A DNA stretch of 64,000 nucleotides from Streptomyces niger (GTDB lineage: Bacteria > Actinomycetota > Actinomycetes > Streptomycetales > Streptomycetaceae): NCBI RefSeq assembly GCF_000718305.1, contig NZ_JOFQ01000014.1, positions 1 to 64,000 on the forward strand. Direction: 5' to 3'. A model generated the notes under the pieces. That model made no database searches and was not told the origin of the DNA. It saw only the letters and a list, made by a program, of their open reading frames with translations. Of this stretch, positions 26,101 through 35,416 are shown piece by piece; the first letter of the stretch is position 1, and each line of letters opens with the position of its first letter. The translations under genes and the position numbers were made by a program.

Positions 26101-26904
26101 ATGGGCGCATTTATCGCACGGGACATCCGCCGTCAAGACGCCGCAGGTCGTGCCGCCACCCCCGCCGGGTGTCGGTACACCGTCAAGGCCTCCTCAAGTC
26201 TCTTGATCGTGAATCCCGGGTCGCGTAGCTTTCGTAAATGCGGCGCGATCACCCGCATTTCACCAGCAGGATTACGGGGGAGCACCGCTTGTACAGGAGG
26301 AAGTTCGCGGGCGCTCCCGCAAAAGCGTCAAGGTCAAGAGCATTACCGTCTCGTACCGTTCGGCGGTGGGGAGTGAAGGAAATGCGCAATTCCTGCAGCG
26401 GGGCAACTGCAAGACGGTGTCGCAGACCCGCTGGGTCGGTTCGGTGCTAGGCGTGCGAGAGAGGTCGCACTCCGTTGCGCCTGTTCACGGGCGGTGACGT
26501 CGATTTCCCGACGCCACCGCCCGTTCGCTGCCGCATCAGGGAAATGCCGCTGCTACCGACGGTGCGCGAGTGATAACCGCCCGGTGTCGAGGTGTGCGTC
26601 CGATTAACGGGAAGTGCGGCGACGATCCGGCGAGTCTTGTGTCCCTTTCGTTGCTTTCTGTATTGATTGGTTTGTCCGTATTTCGGGCGCCACCCTCCCG
26701 GATGTGACCAAAAAGTAACCAGCAACTCGTGGTTTCTCAGCGGAAACTGACCCAGGATGGGGCCATTGAGCTCGGGTCAATGGGTCACGTGCCGTTCAAG
26801 GCGTCGACTCGCGAGCGTCGGGGGCTGGTCACGGACTGTCAGGGGTGTCAGTACGAGATCAGCTCCTTTCCATGTCAAGAATGGACTCATGAGGAGGCAG
26901 TCCC
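26101..26904 (+). promoter_or_regulatory. Long regulatory region before the first peptide-transport operon
   Basis: About 800 bases with no supportable gene. It holds an AT-rich dyad AAATGCGG/CCGCATTT (26236-26243 and 26253-26260) and a hairpin GGGCGGTG...CACCGCCC (26489-26522). An inverted repeat TGACCCA/TGGGTCA (26748-26754 and 26781-26787) and further TGACC/GGTCA half-sites (26704, 26774, 26827) follow. Sequence around 26630-26720 is AT-rich for this genome and is the likely promoter zone. The first lipoprotein has a good GAGGAGG ribosome site. Which protein binds is unknown. Confidence 0.45.
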
Positions 26905-28527
26905 ATGCGCGGTGTCAAAAGCGCCACTTGGGTCGCAGGAGCGATAGTCGTGGCGATGACCGCCACTGCCTGTGGGGGTGGCGGCGGGAGCGACAGCAAG
27001 GCGGCTGTCGACCCCAGCGGCACGTACACCTACTACAACACCGAGCCGCAGCACCCGCTCGTCCCGACCAACACCAATGAGGTCGGCGGCCACTACCTCC
27101 TCGCCAACCTCTTCCGCGGTCTGGTCGACTACGACGGCAACGGCAAGCTGCGCCTGCAGAACGCCGAGAGCATCGAGTCCAAGGACAACCAGCACTTCAC
27201 GGTGAAGCTGAAGGACGGCTGGAAGTTCCACAACGGCGAGCCGGTGACCGCCGCCTCCTACGTGGACGCGTGGAACTGGGGTGCCAACGCCAAGAACGCG
27301 CAGCTGAACTCCTCGTGGTTCGAGGCCATCAAGGGCTACGAGGACGTCCACCCGGAGAAGGGCGACCCGAAGACCGACAAGATGTCCGGTCTGAAGGTCG
27401 TCAACGACCACGAGTTCACCATCGAGCTCTCGCGCCCGGTCTCCACGTTCAAGCAGCGCCTCTTCTACGACGCGTTCTACCCGCTGCCCAAGGCGTTCTT
27501 CAAGGACCCCAAGAAGTTCGGCGAGAACCCGATCGGCAACGGCCCGTACCAGCAGGACGGGAACTGGGAGCACAAGGTCCGGTTCAAGGTCAAGAAGTAC
27601 GCCGGCTACAAGGGTGTGGACAAGCCCAAGAACGGCGGCATCGACTTCAAGTTCTACAACACGGATGACAGCGCCTACAACGACCTGGTCTCGGGCAAGC
27701 TGGACATCATGTACAAGGTCCCGAACTCGGCGACCAGCAAGTTCCAGACGGACCTGGGCGACCGCGCGGTGAACGAGCCGTACGGCGGCATCACCACCAT
27801 CGCCTTCCCCATGTACGACAAGGAGTGGGGCAAGCCGGAGAAGGCCAAGGTCCGCCAGGGCCTGTCCATGGCCATCGACCGCGACACCATCGTCAAGACG
27901 GTCCTGAAGGACGCCTACGACGCGGCGGACGGCTGGGTGCCGACGGTCGTCGAGGGCTACAAGAAGGACGCCTGCGGGGAGTACTGCAAGTTCGACCCCA
28001 AGAAGGCGAAGAAGCTCATCAAGGAAGGCGGTGGCGTCCCCGGCAACAAGATGACCATCACCTTCAACAACGACGGCGGTCACCGGGACTGGGCCGAGGC
28101 GGTCTGCAACGACATCCAGCAGAACACCGGCGTGAAGTGTGCCGCCGAGCCGAAGCCGACCTTCCAGCAGGTGCGTAACGAGATCACCAGCAAGAAGATG
28201 AGCAGCGGCTTCCGGATGGCCTGGGTCCAGGACTTCCCGAACATCGCCAACTTCTTCGGTGAGCAGTACCGCACCGGCGCCGGCGCCAACGACATGGGCT
28301 TCTCCGACAAGAAGATGGACGAGCTGATGGACAAGGCCGACAAGGCCAAGACCGTCGGCGAGTCCAACGAGCTCTACGCGCAGGCCCAGAAGAGGCTGAC
28401 GGAGCAGATGCCGTCCATCCCGCTCTTCTTCGACCACACGCTGGGCGGCTACTCGGACAAGGTGCAGAACGTCAAGTTCGACACCTTCCGCCAGGCGATC
28501 TGGACCGACGTCGAGGTCAAGAAGTAA
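26905..28527 (+). CDS. Peptide-binding lipoprotein of ABC transporter 1
   Basis: A 540-residue family-5 solute-binding lipoprotein. The signal peptide ends at TATACGG, with Cys23 of the lipobox expected to be acylated. A Gly-rich linker follows, then SBP_bac_5 motifs: NTNEVGGHYLLANLFRGLVD near 58-77, GWKFHNGEPVTAASYVDAWN near 107-126 and GNGPYQQ near 212. Codon use is strongly biased to the high-expression set, unlike the second copy. It is first in an operon with two permeases and two ATPases and should deliver short peptides. A hairpin at 28559-28590 separates it from the permease. Confidence 0.9.
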   Translation: MRGVKSATWVAGAIVVAMTATACGGGGGSDSKAAVDPSGTYTYYNTEPQHPLVPTNTNEVGGHYLLANLFRGLVDYDGNGKLRLQNAESIESKDNQHFTVKLKDGWKFHNGEPVTAASYVDAWNWGANAKNAQLNSSWFEAIKGYEDVHPEKGDPKTDKMSGLKVVNDHEFTIELSRPVSTFKQRLFYDAFYPLPKAFFKDPKKFGENPIGNGPYQQDGNWEHKVRFKVKKYAGYKGVDKPKNGGIDFKFYNTDDSAYNDLVSGKLDIMYKVPNSATSKFQTDLGDRAVNEPYGGITTIAFPMYDKEWGKPEKAKVRQGLSMAIDRDTIVKTVLKDAYDAADGWVPTVVEGYKKDACGEYCKFDPKKAKKLIKEGGGVPGNKMTITFNNDGGHRDWAEAVCNDIQQNTGVKCAAEPKPTFQQVRNEITSKKMSSGFRMAWVQDFPNIANFFGEQYRTGAGANDMGFSDKKMDELMDKADKAKTVGESNELYAQAQKRLTEQMPSIPLFFDHTLGGYSDKVQNVKFDTFRQAIWTDVEVKK

Positions 28528-28558
28528 CCGGGACGCTGCATGTGACACAGGCCCGGTA

Positions 28559-28590
28559 GCCGCCCCGCCCCTACCCCCGGGTGGGGCGGC
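28559..28590 (+). terminator. Intra-operon hairpin behind the first binding-protein gene
   Basis: GCCGCCCC (28559-28566) pairs with GGGGCGGC (28583-28590). It lies between the binding protein stop and the permease ribosome site. Hairpins in this position commonly make the binding protein mRNA more abundant than the rest of the operon; here that is an inference. Confidence 0.6.
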
Positions 28591-28619
28591 CGCCGGGCCG
28601 GTCAGCGACAGGAGGAACC

Positions 28620-29546
28620 ATGGGGCGCTACGTCGCGCGGCGACTGCTCCAGATGATCCCGGTCTTCATCGGGACCACGCTGCTCATTTTCCTGATGGTG
28701 TATTCGCTGCCGGGCGATCCCATCGCGGCACTCTTCGGCGACAAGGCCGCCGACCCGGCCACCGTCGCCAGACTGCGGCACGAGTACGGGCTGGACCAGC
28801 CCCTGCTGGTGCAGTACTGGAACTACCTGACGGGCCTGCTCCAGGGCGACTTCGGGCAGAGCTTCACCGGCCGCCCCGTGGCCGACCTGATGGCCGACGC
28901 CTTCCCCGTCACGATCCGCCTGGCCCTCTTCGCCTTCGGCATCGAGGTCGTCCTCGGCATCGCGCTCGGCATGCTCACGGGGCTCAAGCGCGGCAAGTTC
29001 ATCGACCAGCTCGTCCTGGTCCTGACGCTCGTCGTCATCTCCATCCCGGTGTTCGTGCTCGGCTTCCTCGCGCAGTTCTTCCTGGGCTTCAAGTGGGGAG
29101 TGATCACCCCGACCGTCCAGGACTCCATGAACCTGGGGCAGCTGGCCGTACCGGCCGTCGTGCTCGGCGCCCTGTCGCTGGCGTACGTCACCCGCCTCAC
29201 CCGTACCACCGTCGCGGAGAACCTGCGCGCCGACTACATGCGCACGGCCCTGGCCAAGGGCCTGCCGACCCGTCGGCGCATCGGCGTGCACCTGATGCGC
29301 AACTCCCTCATCCCCGTGATCACGTTCCTCGGCACCGACCTCGGCATGCTCATGGGCGGTGCGATCGTGACCGAGGGCATCTTCAACGTCCAGGGCGTGG
29401 GCAACACCCTCTACCGGGCCATCCAGACCAGTGAGGGCCCGACCGTGGTCGGCATCGTCACGGTGCTCGTCCTCGTCTACCTCGTCGCCAGCCTGGTCGT
29501 CGACCTGCTCTACGCCGTTCTGGACCCGAGGATCCGCTATGCCTGA
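28620..29546 (+). CDS. Peptide ABC transporter permease (DppB/OppB type), transporter 1
   Basis: A 308-residue inner-membrane subunit with six hydrophobic segments, beginning MGRYVARRLLQMIPVFIGTT. The cytoplasmic coupling loop reads DYMRTALAKGLPTRRRIGVH, the EAA-type motif that docks on the ATPase. ATG at 28620 is preferred over an in-frame start 13 codons upstream because AGGAGG precedes it. Its stop region overlaps the next permease start by eight bases, so the pair is coupled. Confidence 0.92.
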   Translation: MGRYVARRLLQMIPVFIGTTLLIFLMVYSLPGDPIAALFGDKAADPATVARLRHEYGLDQPLLVQYWNYLTGLLQGDFGQSFTGRPVADLMADAFPVTIRLALFAFGIEVVLGIALGMLTGLKRGKFIDQLVLVLTLVVISIPVFVLGFLAQFFLGFKWGVITPTVQDSMNLGQLAVPAVVLGALSLAYVTRLTRTTVAENLRADYMRTALAKGLPTRRRIGVHLMRNSLIPVITFLGTDLGMLMGGAIVTEGIFNVQGVGNTLYRAIQTSEGPTVVGIVTVLVLVYLVASLVVDLLYAVLDPRIRYA

Positions 29547-30534
29547 CAAGACGACAGTGACCCCCAGCAGCGTCGCGGGCGCGGGCCCCGGCCAGACCGG
29601 CAGCGGTGTGGACGTCTCGGCACCCAGCGTCGCCGCGGCCTCCGAACTCGCTTCCATGGGCGGCGTCAACAAGCCCCGCAGCCTCGGCCAGGACGCCTGG
29701 CGCGAGCTGCGCGCCCGCCCCATGTTCTGGACGGCCGGCATCCTGCTGGTGGTCCTCATCCTCATGGCGGCGTTCCCGTTCCTGTTCACGGGCGCCGACC
29801 CCGGCCACGCCGACCTGCGGAACCACTACCTCGGTGACCCGCAGTGGACGCACCTCTTCCAGGAGGACTGGTTCGGCTACAACAAGCAGGGCCAGAGCGT
29901 CTGGGCCCGTACCGTCTACGGAGCCCGGGCCTCGGTCATCATCGGCATCTGCGTCACCTTCGCGGTGACCGTGCTCGGTGGGTTCCTCGGCATGATCGCC
30001 GGCTACTTCGGCGGCTGGTGGGATGCCCTGCTCTCCCGCCTGACCGACATCTTCTTCGGCATCCCGCTGCTGCTCGGCGCGCTCGTCCTGCTGCAGGCGT
30101 TCACGCACCGCACGGTGTGGACCGTCGTACTCGGCCTCACGGTCTTCGGCTGGATGCAGATCGCCCGCGTCATGCGCGGTGCGGTCATCACGCAGAAGCA
30201 GGCGGACTTCGTGACCGCCGCGCGGGCCCTCGGCGCCGGCAACGGCCGCATCCTGCTGAAGCACATCCTGCCGAACGCCATCGGCCCCGTCATCGTCGTC
30301 GCGACCATCGCGCTGGCCGGCTACATCTCCACCGAGGCCACCCTGTCCTACCTGGGCATCGGCCTCCAGCCGCCGGCCATCTCGTGGGGCGTGGACATCG
30401 CTTCGGCCAAGGACGTGCTGCGCGACGCCCCGCACGTCCTGCTCGTTCCGTCGACGTTCCTGAGCCTGACGGTGCTGGCGTTCATCCTCCTCGGCGACGC
30501 GGTGCGCGACGCCCTCGACCCCAAGCTGCGCTGA
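29539..30534 (+). CDS. Peptide ABC transporter permease (DppC/OppC type), transporter 1
   Basis: A 331-residue partner of the preceding permease. A ~60-residue Ser/Ala/Gly-rich cytoplasmic N-terminus precedes the first hydrophobic segment (MFWTAGILLVVLILMAAFPF). The EAA loop is FVTAARALGAGNGRILLKHI, and the protein ends LGDAVRDALDPKLR, the DppC hallmark. Translation is coupled to the upstream gene by an eight-base overlap. Confidence 0.92.
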   Translation: MPDKTTVTPSSVAGAGPGQTGSGVDVSAPSVAAASELASMGGVNKPRSLGQDAWRELRARPMFWTAGILLVVLILMAAFPFLFTGADPGHADLRNHYLGDPQWTHLFQEDWFGYNKQGQSVWARTVYGARASVIIGICVTFAVTVLGGFLGMIAGYFGGWWDALLSRLTDIFFGIPLLLGALVLLQAFTHRTVWTVVLGLTVFGWMQIARVMRGAVITQKQADFVTAARALGAGNGRILLKHILPNAIGPVIVVATIALAGYISTEATLSYLGIGLQPPAISWGVDIASAKDVLRDAPHVLLVPSTFLSLTVLAFILLGDAVRDALDPKLR

Positions 30535-30545
30535 GGGAGGCGTAC

Positions 30546-31583
30546 GTGACCACCACCGAGAAGACCGCGGCTGTTTCCGCGCCGCGGACGCCGGAAGCGG
30601 CCGGTTCGCCGCTGCTCCAGGTCCGTGACCTGCACGTCGAGTTCCACACCCGGGACGGCGTCGTGAAGGCCGTGAACGGCGTGAACTACAGCGTGAGCGC
30701 GGGCGAGACGCTGGCCGTGCTGGGCGAGTCCGGCTCCGGCAAGTCCGTCACCGCTCAGGCGATCATGGGCATCCTCGACATGCCGCCGGCGAAGATCCCG
30801 CAGGGCGAGATCCTCTTCCGCGGCGAGGACATGCTGAAGATGACCGTCGAGCAGCGCCGCCGGGTACGCGGCGCGAAGATCGCCATGATCTTCCAGGACG
30901 CGCTGTCCTCGCTGAACCCGGTGCTCTCCGTCGGGTACCAGCTCGGCGAGATGTTCCGCGTCCACCAGGGCCTGTCCAAGAAGGACGCGAAGGCCAAGGC
31001 CATCGAGCTGATGGACAAGGTCAAGATCCCGGCGGCGAAGAACCGGGTCGGGGACTACCCCCACCAGTTCTCCGGCGGCATGCGCCAGCGCATCATGATC
31101 GCGATGGCGCTGGCCCTGGAGCCGGACCTGATCATCGCCGACGAGCCCACCACGGCCCTCGACGTCACCGTCCAGGCCCAGGTCATGGACCTGCTCGCGG
31201 AGCTTCAGCGCGAGTACCACATGGGACTGATCCTGATCACCCACGACCTCGGCGTGGTCGCCGACGTCGCCGACAAGATCGCGGTGATGTACGCGGGCCG
31301 GATCGTCGAGAACGCACCGGTGCGCGAGCTCTACAAGAACCCCGCGCACCCGTACACCCGCGGTCTGCTGGACTCCATCCCGCGCCTGGACCAGAAGGGC
31401 CAGGAGCTGTACGCGATCAAGGGTCTGCCGCCCAACCTGCTCCACGTCCCCAGCGGCTGCGCCTTCAACCCGCGCTGCCCCATGGCCCAGGACGTCTGCC
31501 GTACGGACGTCCCGGCACTGGCCAAGGTGGCCGACGGCCGCGGCAGCGCGTGCCACTTCTGGAAGGAGACGCTCCATGGCTGA
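30546..31583 (+). CDS. Peptide ABC transporter ATPase (DppD/OppD type), transporter 1
   Basis: A 345-residue ATPase. GTG at 30546 follows GGGAGG. Walker A is GESGSGKS (about residues 62-69), the ABC signature FSGGMRQR is near 176, and Walker B is [16 protein letters not shown]-terminal oligopeptide-transporter segment carries the Cys pattern [15 protein letters not shown]...C seen in Opp/Dpp ATPases with an iron-sulfur-like ligand set. The overlap of eight bases with the next ATPase indicates coupling; together they form a heterodimer. Confidence 0.93.
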   Translation: MTTTEKTAAVSAPRTPEAAGSPLLQVRDLHVEFHTRDGVVKAVNGVNYSVSAGETLAVLGESGSGKSVTAQAIMGILDMPPAKIPQGEILFRGEDMLKMTVEQRRRVRGAKIAMIFQDALSSLNPVLSVGYQLGEMFRVHQGLSKKDAKAKAIELMDKVKIPAAKNRVGDYPHQFSGGMRQRIMIAMALALEPDLIIADEPTTALDVTVQAQVMDLLAELQREYHMGLILITHDLGVVADVADKIAVMYAGRIVENAPVRELYKNPAHPYTRGLLDSIPRLDQKGQELYAIKGLPPNLLHVPSGCAFNPRCPMAQDVCRTDVPALAKVADGRGSACHFWKETLHG

Positions 31584-32631
31584 GTCCCTCACGAAAAGCG
31601 CGGACCGCGAGCCGATCCTCCAGGTCCGCAACCTGGTCAAGCACTTCCCCCTCACCCAGGGCGTGCTGTTCAAGAAGCAGGTCGGCGCGGTCAAGGCGGT
31701 CGACGGCATCTCCTTCGACCTGTACCGGGGCGAGACGCTGGGCATCGTCGGCGAGTCCGGCTGCGGCAAGTCGACCGTCGCCAAGCTGCTGATGAACCTG
31801 GAGCGGGCGACCGCGGGCGAGGTCTTCTACAAGGGCGAGGACATCTCCAAGCTCTCCGGCCGCGCCCTGAAGACCGTCCGCCGCAACATCCAGATGGTCT
31901 TCCAGGACCCGTACACCTCGCTGAACCCGCGGATGACGGTCGGCGACATCATCGGCGAACCCTTCGACATCCATCCCGAGGCGGCCCCGAAGGGCGACCG
32001 CCGCCGCAAGGTCCAGGAGCTGCTGGACGTGGTCGGCCTCAACCCCGAGTACGTCAACCGCTACCCGCACCAGTTCTCCGGCGGCCAGCGCCAGCGCATC
32101 GGCATCGCCCGCGGCCTCGCGCTCAACCCGGAGATCATCATCTGCGACGAGCCGGTCTCCGCGCTCGACGTCTCGGTCCAGGCCCAGGTCATCAACCTGA
32201 TGGAGCGGCTGCAGGACGAGTTCGACCTCTCCTACGTCTTCATCGCGCACGACCTCTCCATCGTCCGGCACATCTCCGACCGCGTCGGCGTGATGTACCT
32301 CGGGCGGATGGCCGAGATCGGCACCGACCAGGAGATCTACGAGCACCCCACGCACCCGTACACCCAGGCGCTCCTCTCGGCCGTCCCGGTCCCCGACCCG
32401 GAGGTCAGCGGCGCCCGCGAGCGCATCATCCTCAGCGGCGACGTGCCCTCCCCGGCCAACCCGCCCTCCGGCTGCCGCTTCCGCACCCGCTGCTGGAAGG
32501 CCCAGGACAAGTGCGCCGAGGAGACCCCCCTCCTTGCCGTCCCGGCCCCCTTCAAGGACACCGACTCCCCGGCGGCCCACGATTCGGCCTGCCACTTCGC
32601 GGAGGAGAAGGACGTGGTGGGGGCGGCGTAG
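31576..32631 (+). CDS. Peptide ABC transporter ATPase (DppF/OppF type), transporter 1
   Basis: A 351-residue ATPase, second half of the heterodimer. Walker A is GESGCGKST, the signature FSGGQRQR, and Walker [18 protein letters not shown]. The C-terminal OppF segment ends with [15 protein letters not shown]...CHFAEE, supplying four conserved cysteines. Residues between PDPE and GDVPSP are short here, compared with a 9-residue expansion in the second copy (37452). It is the last gene of the operon; a strong hairpin at 32677-32712 follows. Confidence 0.93.
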   Translation: MAESLTKSADREPILQVRNLVKHFPLTQGVLFKKQVGAVKAVDGISFDLYRGETLGIVGESGCGKSTVAKLLMNLERATAGEVFYKGEDISKLSGRALKTVRRNIQMVFQDPYTSLNPRMTVGDIIGEPFDIHPEAAPKGDRRRKVQELLDVVGLNPEYVNRYPHQFSGGQRQRIGIARGLALNPEIIICDEPVSALDVSVQAQVINLMERLQDEFDLSYVFIAHDLSIVRHISDRVGVMYLGRMAEIGTDQEIYEHPTHPYTQALLSAVPVPDPEVSGARERIILSGDVPSPANPPSGCRFRTRCWKAQDKCAEETPLLAVPAPFKDTDSPAAHDSACHFAEEKDVVGAA

Positions 32632-32676
32632 CTCCCTCAGGGGGGTCCTTCCGCGCCCTACTGGGCCATTCGGGTG

Positions 32677-32719
32677 CAGCGCCCGGGGGAGCTACGGCTC
32701 TTCCGGGCGCTGTGTCGTT
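32677..32719 (+). terminator. Terminator between the two tandem peptide-transport operons
   Basis: CAGCGCCCGG (32677-32686) pairs with CCGGGCGCTG (32703-32712), and inside it GAGC pairs with GCTC around a TACG loop (32689-32700). The stem is followed by TGTCGTTTT. Confidence 0.8.
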
Positions 32720-32859
32720 TTCGGCGGCGGGCGCCGTCCTCGTGCGTTCGGGGGGAATGTGCGGCGTGGCGTGCTCGTACGGGGGAGATGCGGGTGCGGA
32801 GAGGCCTTCCATGGGCTGTTATGTGTGCCTACGTACGTAATGGTCGGAGGAGGCACCGG

Positions 32860-34488
32860 ATGCGTGGAGCCACCCGTGCGAAGTGGGCGGTGGGAACGGT
32901 GGCCGTCGCTCTCGTGGTGACGGCGTGTGGTGGCGGGGGCGGCGGTGGCGGGGACGGCAAGGGGGTGCTCAGCTCGTCGTGGGGGGATCCGCAGAATCCG
33001 CTGGAGCCGGCCAATACCAATGAGGTGCAGGGCGGCAAGGTCCTCAGCATGATCTTTCGGGGGCTGAAGCGGTACGACCCGAAGACCGGCGAGGCCAAGG
33101 ACGCGATCGCCCAGAAGATCGAGACCGACGATCAGCGGCACTACACGGTCACGATCAAGAAGGGGTGGAAGTTCAGCAACGGTGAACCGGTCACGGCGCG
33201 GTCGTTCGTGGACGCGTGGAATTACGGGGCTCATATCGACAACAACCAGAAGAACGCATACTTCTTCGGGTACATCGAGGGGTACGAGAAGGTCCATCCC
33301 GAGAGCGGGAAGGCCGGCGCCAAGACACTGTCCGGGCTGAAGGTCAAGAATGACACCACCTTCACCGTGGCGCTGAACCAGAAATTCTCGACGTGGCCGC
33401 AGACGCTGGGGTATCCGGCCTTCGCTCCGCTGCCGCAGGCGTTCTTCAAGGACCATGACGGCTGGCTGAAGAAACCGGTCGGGAACGGACCGTACCGGAT
33501 CGAGTCGTACGACAAGGGCTCGGCCATGAAGCTGCGGAAGTGGAGCAGGTACAAGGGGCCCGACAAGGCGCGGAACGGCGGCGTCGATCTGCGGGTCTAC
33601 ACCGACAACAACACCGCCTACACCGACCTGCAGGCCGGCAACCTCGACCTCACCGACGACATTCCGGCCGCGCAGTTGAAGAACGCGAAGGCGGATCTCG
33701 GCGACCGGTACATCAATCAGCCCGCCGGAATCATTCAGACGCTGACCTTCCCGATGCACGACCGCCGATGGGGCGGCGAGAAAATGGCGAAGGTGCGGCA
33801 GGGGCTGTCCATGGCGATCAACCGCAAGCAGATCACCCGGCAGATCTTCCAGAACACCCGGACCCCGGCCACCGACTGGACCTCGCCGGTGCTCAAGGCG
33901 GACGGCGGCTACAAGGCGGGCCTGTGCGGCAAGGCCTGCGAGTACCGGCCGGCCGCGGCGCGCAAGCTCATCGAGGAGGGCGGCGGGCTGCCCGGCGGCC
34001 GGGTCACCGTCACGTACAACGCCGACACCGGCTCGCACAAGGACTGGGTCGACGCGCTCTGCAACAGCGTCAACAAGGTGCTGAAGGACGACAAGGCGTG
34101 CGTGGGGAATCCGGTGGGGACGTTCGCGGATTACCGGAACCAGATCACGGCGAAGAAGATGAAGGGGCCGTTCCGGGCCGGCTGGCAGATGGACTATCCG
34201 CTGATCCAGAACTTCCTGCAGCCGATGTACTACACCGGCGCCTCCTCCAACGACGGCAAGTACAGCAACAAGCAGTTCGACAAGCTGGTCGACGAGGCGA
34301 ACGCCGAGCCCGACCGGCAGGCCGCGGTGAAGAAGTTCCAGGACGCGCAGAAGGTACTGGCCAAGGACATGCCGGTGATCCCGCTCTGGTACCAGAACGG
34401 CAGCGGGGGATACACGGACCGGCTGAGCGACGTCCGGCTGAACCAGTTCAGCGTGCCCGTATACGAGCAGATCAAGGTCGGCAGCTGA
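32860..34488 (+). CDS. Peptide-binding lipoprotein of ABC transporter 2
   Basis: A 542-residue paralogue of the first binding protein. ATG at 32860 has GGAGGAGG ahead. The lipobox is VVTACGG (Cys about residue 22), followed by a run of glycines. SBP_bac_5 blocks include NTNEVQGGKVLSMIFRGLKR, GWKFSNGEPVTARSFVDAWN and KPVGNGPYRIES. It shares the scaffold of the first copy but differs in many ligand-facing regions, and it uses noticeably more non-optimal codons (AAT, ATT, CGG, GGG), suggesting lower expression. The permease starts only four bases after its stop, with no intervening hairpin. Confidence 0.9.
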   Translation: MRGATRAKWAVGTVAVALVVTACGGGGGGGGDGKGVLSSSWGDPQNPLEPANTNEVQGGKVLSMIFRGLKRYDPKTGEAKDAIAQKIETDDQRHYTVTIKKGWKFSNGEPVTARSFVDAWNYGAHIDNNQKNAYFFGYIEGYEKVHPESGKAGAKTLSGLKVKNDTTFTVALNQKFSTWPQTLGYPAFAPLPQAFFKDHDGWLKKPVGNGPYRIESYDKGSAMKLRKWSRYKGPDKARNGGVDLRVYTDNNTAYTDLQAGNLDLTDDIPAAQLKNAKADLGDRYINQPAGIIQTLTFPMHDRRWGGEKMAKVRQGLSMAINRKQITRQIFQNTRTPATDWTSPVLKADGGYKAGLCGKACEYRPAAARKLIEEGGGLPGGRVTVTYNADTGSHKDWVDALCNSVNKVLKDDKACVGNPVGTFADYRNQITAKKMKGPFRAGWQMDYPLIQNFLQPMYYTGASSNDGKYSNKQFDKLVDEANAEPDRQAAVKKFQDAQKVLAKDMPVIPLWYQNGSGGYTDRLSDVRLNQFSVPVYEQIKVGS

Positions 34489-34492
34489 CCCC

Positions 34493-35416
34493 ATGGGACG
34501 CTATGTCATCCGGCGGCTGCTCCAGATGATCCCGGTGTTCATCGGCAGCACGTTCCTGATCTTCTTCATGGTGTACGCGCTCGGGGACCCGGTCGCGGCG
34601 ATGTTCGGCGACCGCGCCCCCGACCCCGCCACCGCCGCACGGATCCGCCAGGAACTCCTCCTCGACCAGCCGCTGTGGAAGCAGTACCTGCACTACATGG
34701 GCCAGATCTTCCGCGGGGACTTCGGCACCGCCTTCAACGGGCAGCCGGTCACCGAACTGATGGGCACCGCCTTTCCCGTCACCCTGCGGCTGACCCTGGT
34801 CGCCATCGTCATCGAGATCGTCGTCGGCATCACGCTGGGGGTGCTGAGCGGGCTGCGGCGCGGGCGCGCGCTGGACACGTCGGTCCTCGTCTTCACGCTC
34901 GTCGTGGTGTCCGTCCCGACGTTCGTCAGCGGCTACGTGCTGCAGTTCCTGCTGGGTGTGAAGTGGGAATGGGTGAAGCCGACCGTCTCCACCGACGCGT
35001 ACCTGAACGAGCTGCTGCTGCCCGGCGTGGTGCTGGCACTGGTCTCGCTCGCGTACGTCACCCGGCTCACCCGCACCACGCTCGCGGAGAACGCCCGCGC
35101 GGACTATGTGCGCACGGCGGTGGCCAAGGGCCTGCCGCGCCGCCGGGTCGTCACCCGGCACCTGCTGCGCAACTCCCTGATCCCGGTGGTCACCTTCATC
35201 GGCACCGACATCGGCCAGCTGATGGGCGGCGCCATCGTCACCGAGCGGATCTTCAACATCCACGGCGTCGGCTTCCAGCTCTACCAGGGCATCCTGCGGC
35301 AGAACTCGCCCACCGTCGTCGGCTTCGTCACCGTCCTCGTGCTGGTCTTCCTCTTCGCCAACCTCGTCGTCGACCTGCTGTACGCCGTACTCGACCCGAG
35401 GATCCGCTATGCCTGA
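34493..35416 (+). CDS. Peptide ABC transporter permease (DppB/OppB type), transporter 2
   Basis: A 307-residue six-segment permease beginning MGRYVIRRLLQMIPVFIGST. The EAA loop reads DYVRTAVAKGLPRRRVVTRH. It is highly similar to the first-copy permease (28620), pointing to operon duplication. An eight-base overlap with the next permease repeats the architecture of the first operon. Confidence 0.92.
   Translation: MGRYVIRRLLQMIPVFIGSTFLIFFMVYALGDPVAAMFGDRAPDPATAARIRQELLLDQPLWKQYLHYMGQIFRGDFGTAFNGQPVTELMGTAFPVTLRLTLVAIVIEIVVGITLGVLSGLRRGRALDTSVLVFTLVVVSVPTFVSGYVLQFLLGVKWEWVKPTVSTDAYLNELLLPGVVLALVSLAYVTRLTRTTLAENARADYVRTAVAKGLPRRRVVTRHLLRNSLIPVVTFIGTDIGQLMGGAIVTERIFNIHGVGFQLYQGILRQNSPTVVGFVTVLVLVFLFANLVVDLLYAVLDPRIRYA

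Noticed and set aside
26238..26450. Short Arg/Ser-rich reading frame upstream of the first peptide operon
   Set aside because: No ribosome site, no recognisable family, and it lies in sequence full of inverted repeats without streptomycete codon bias.
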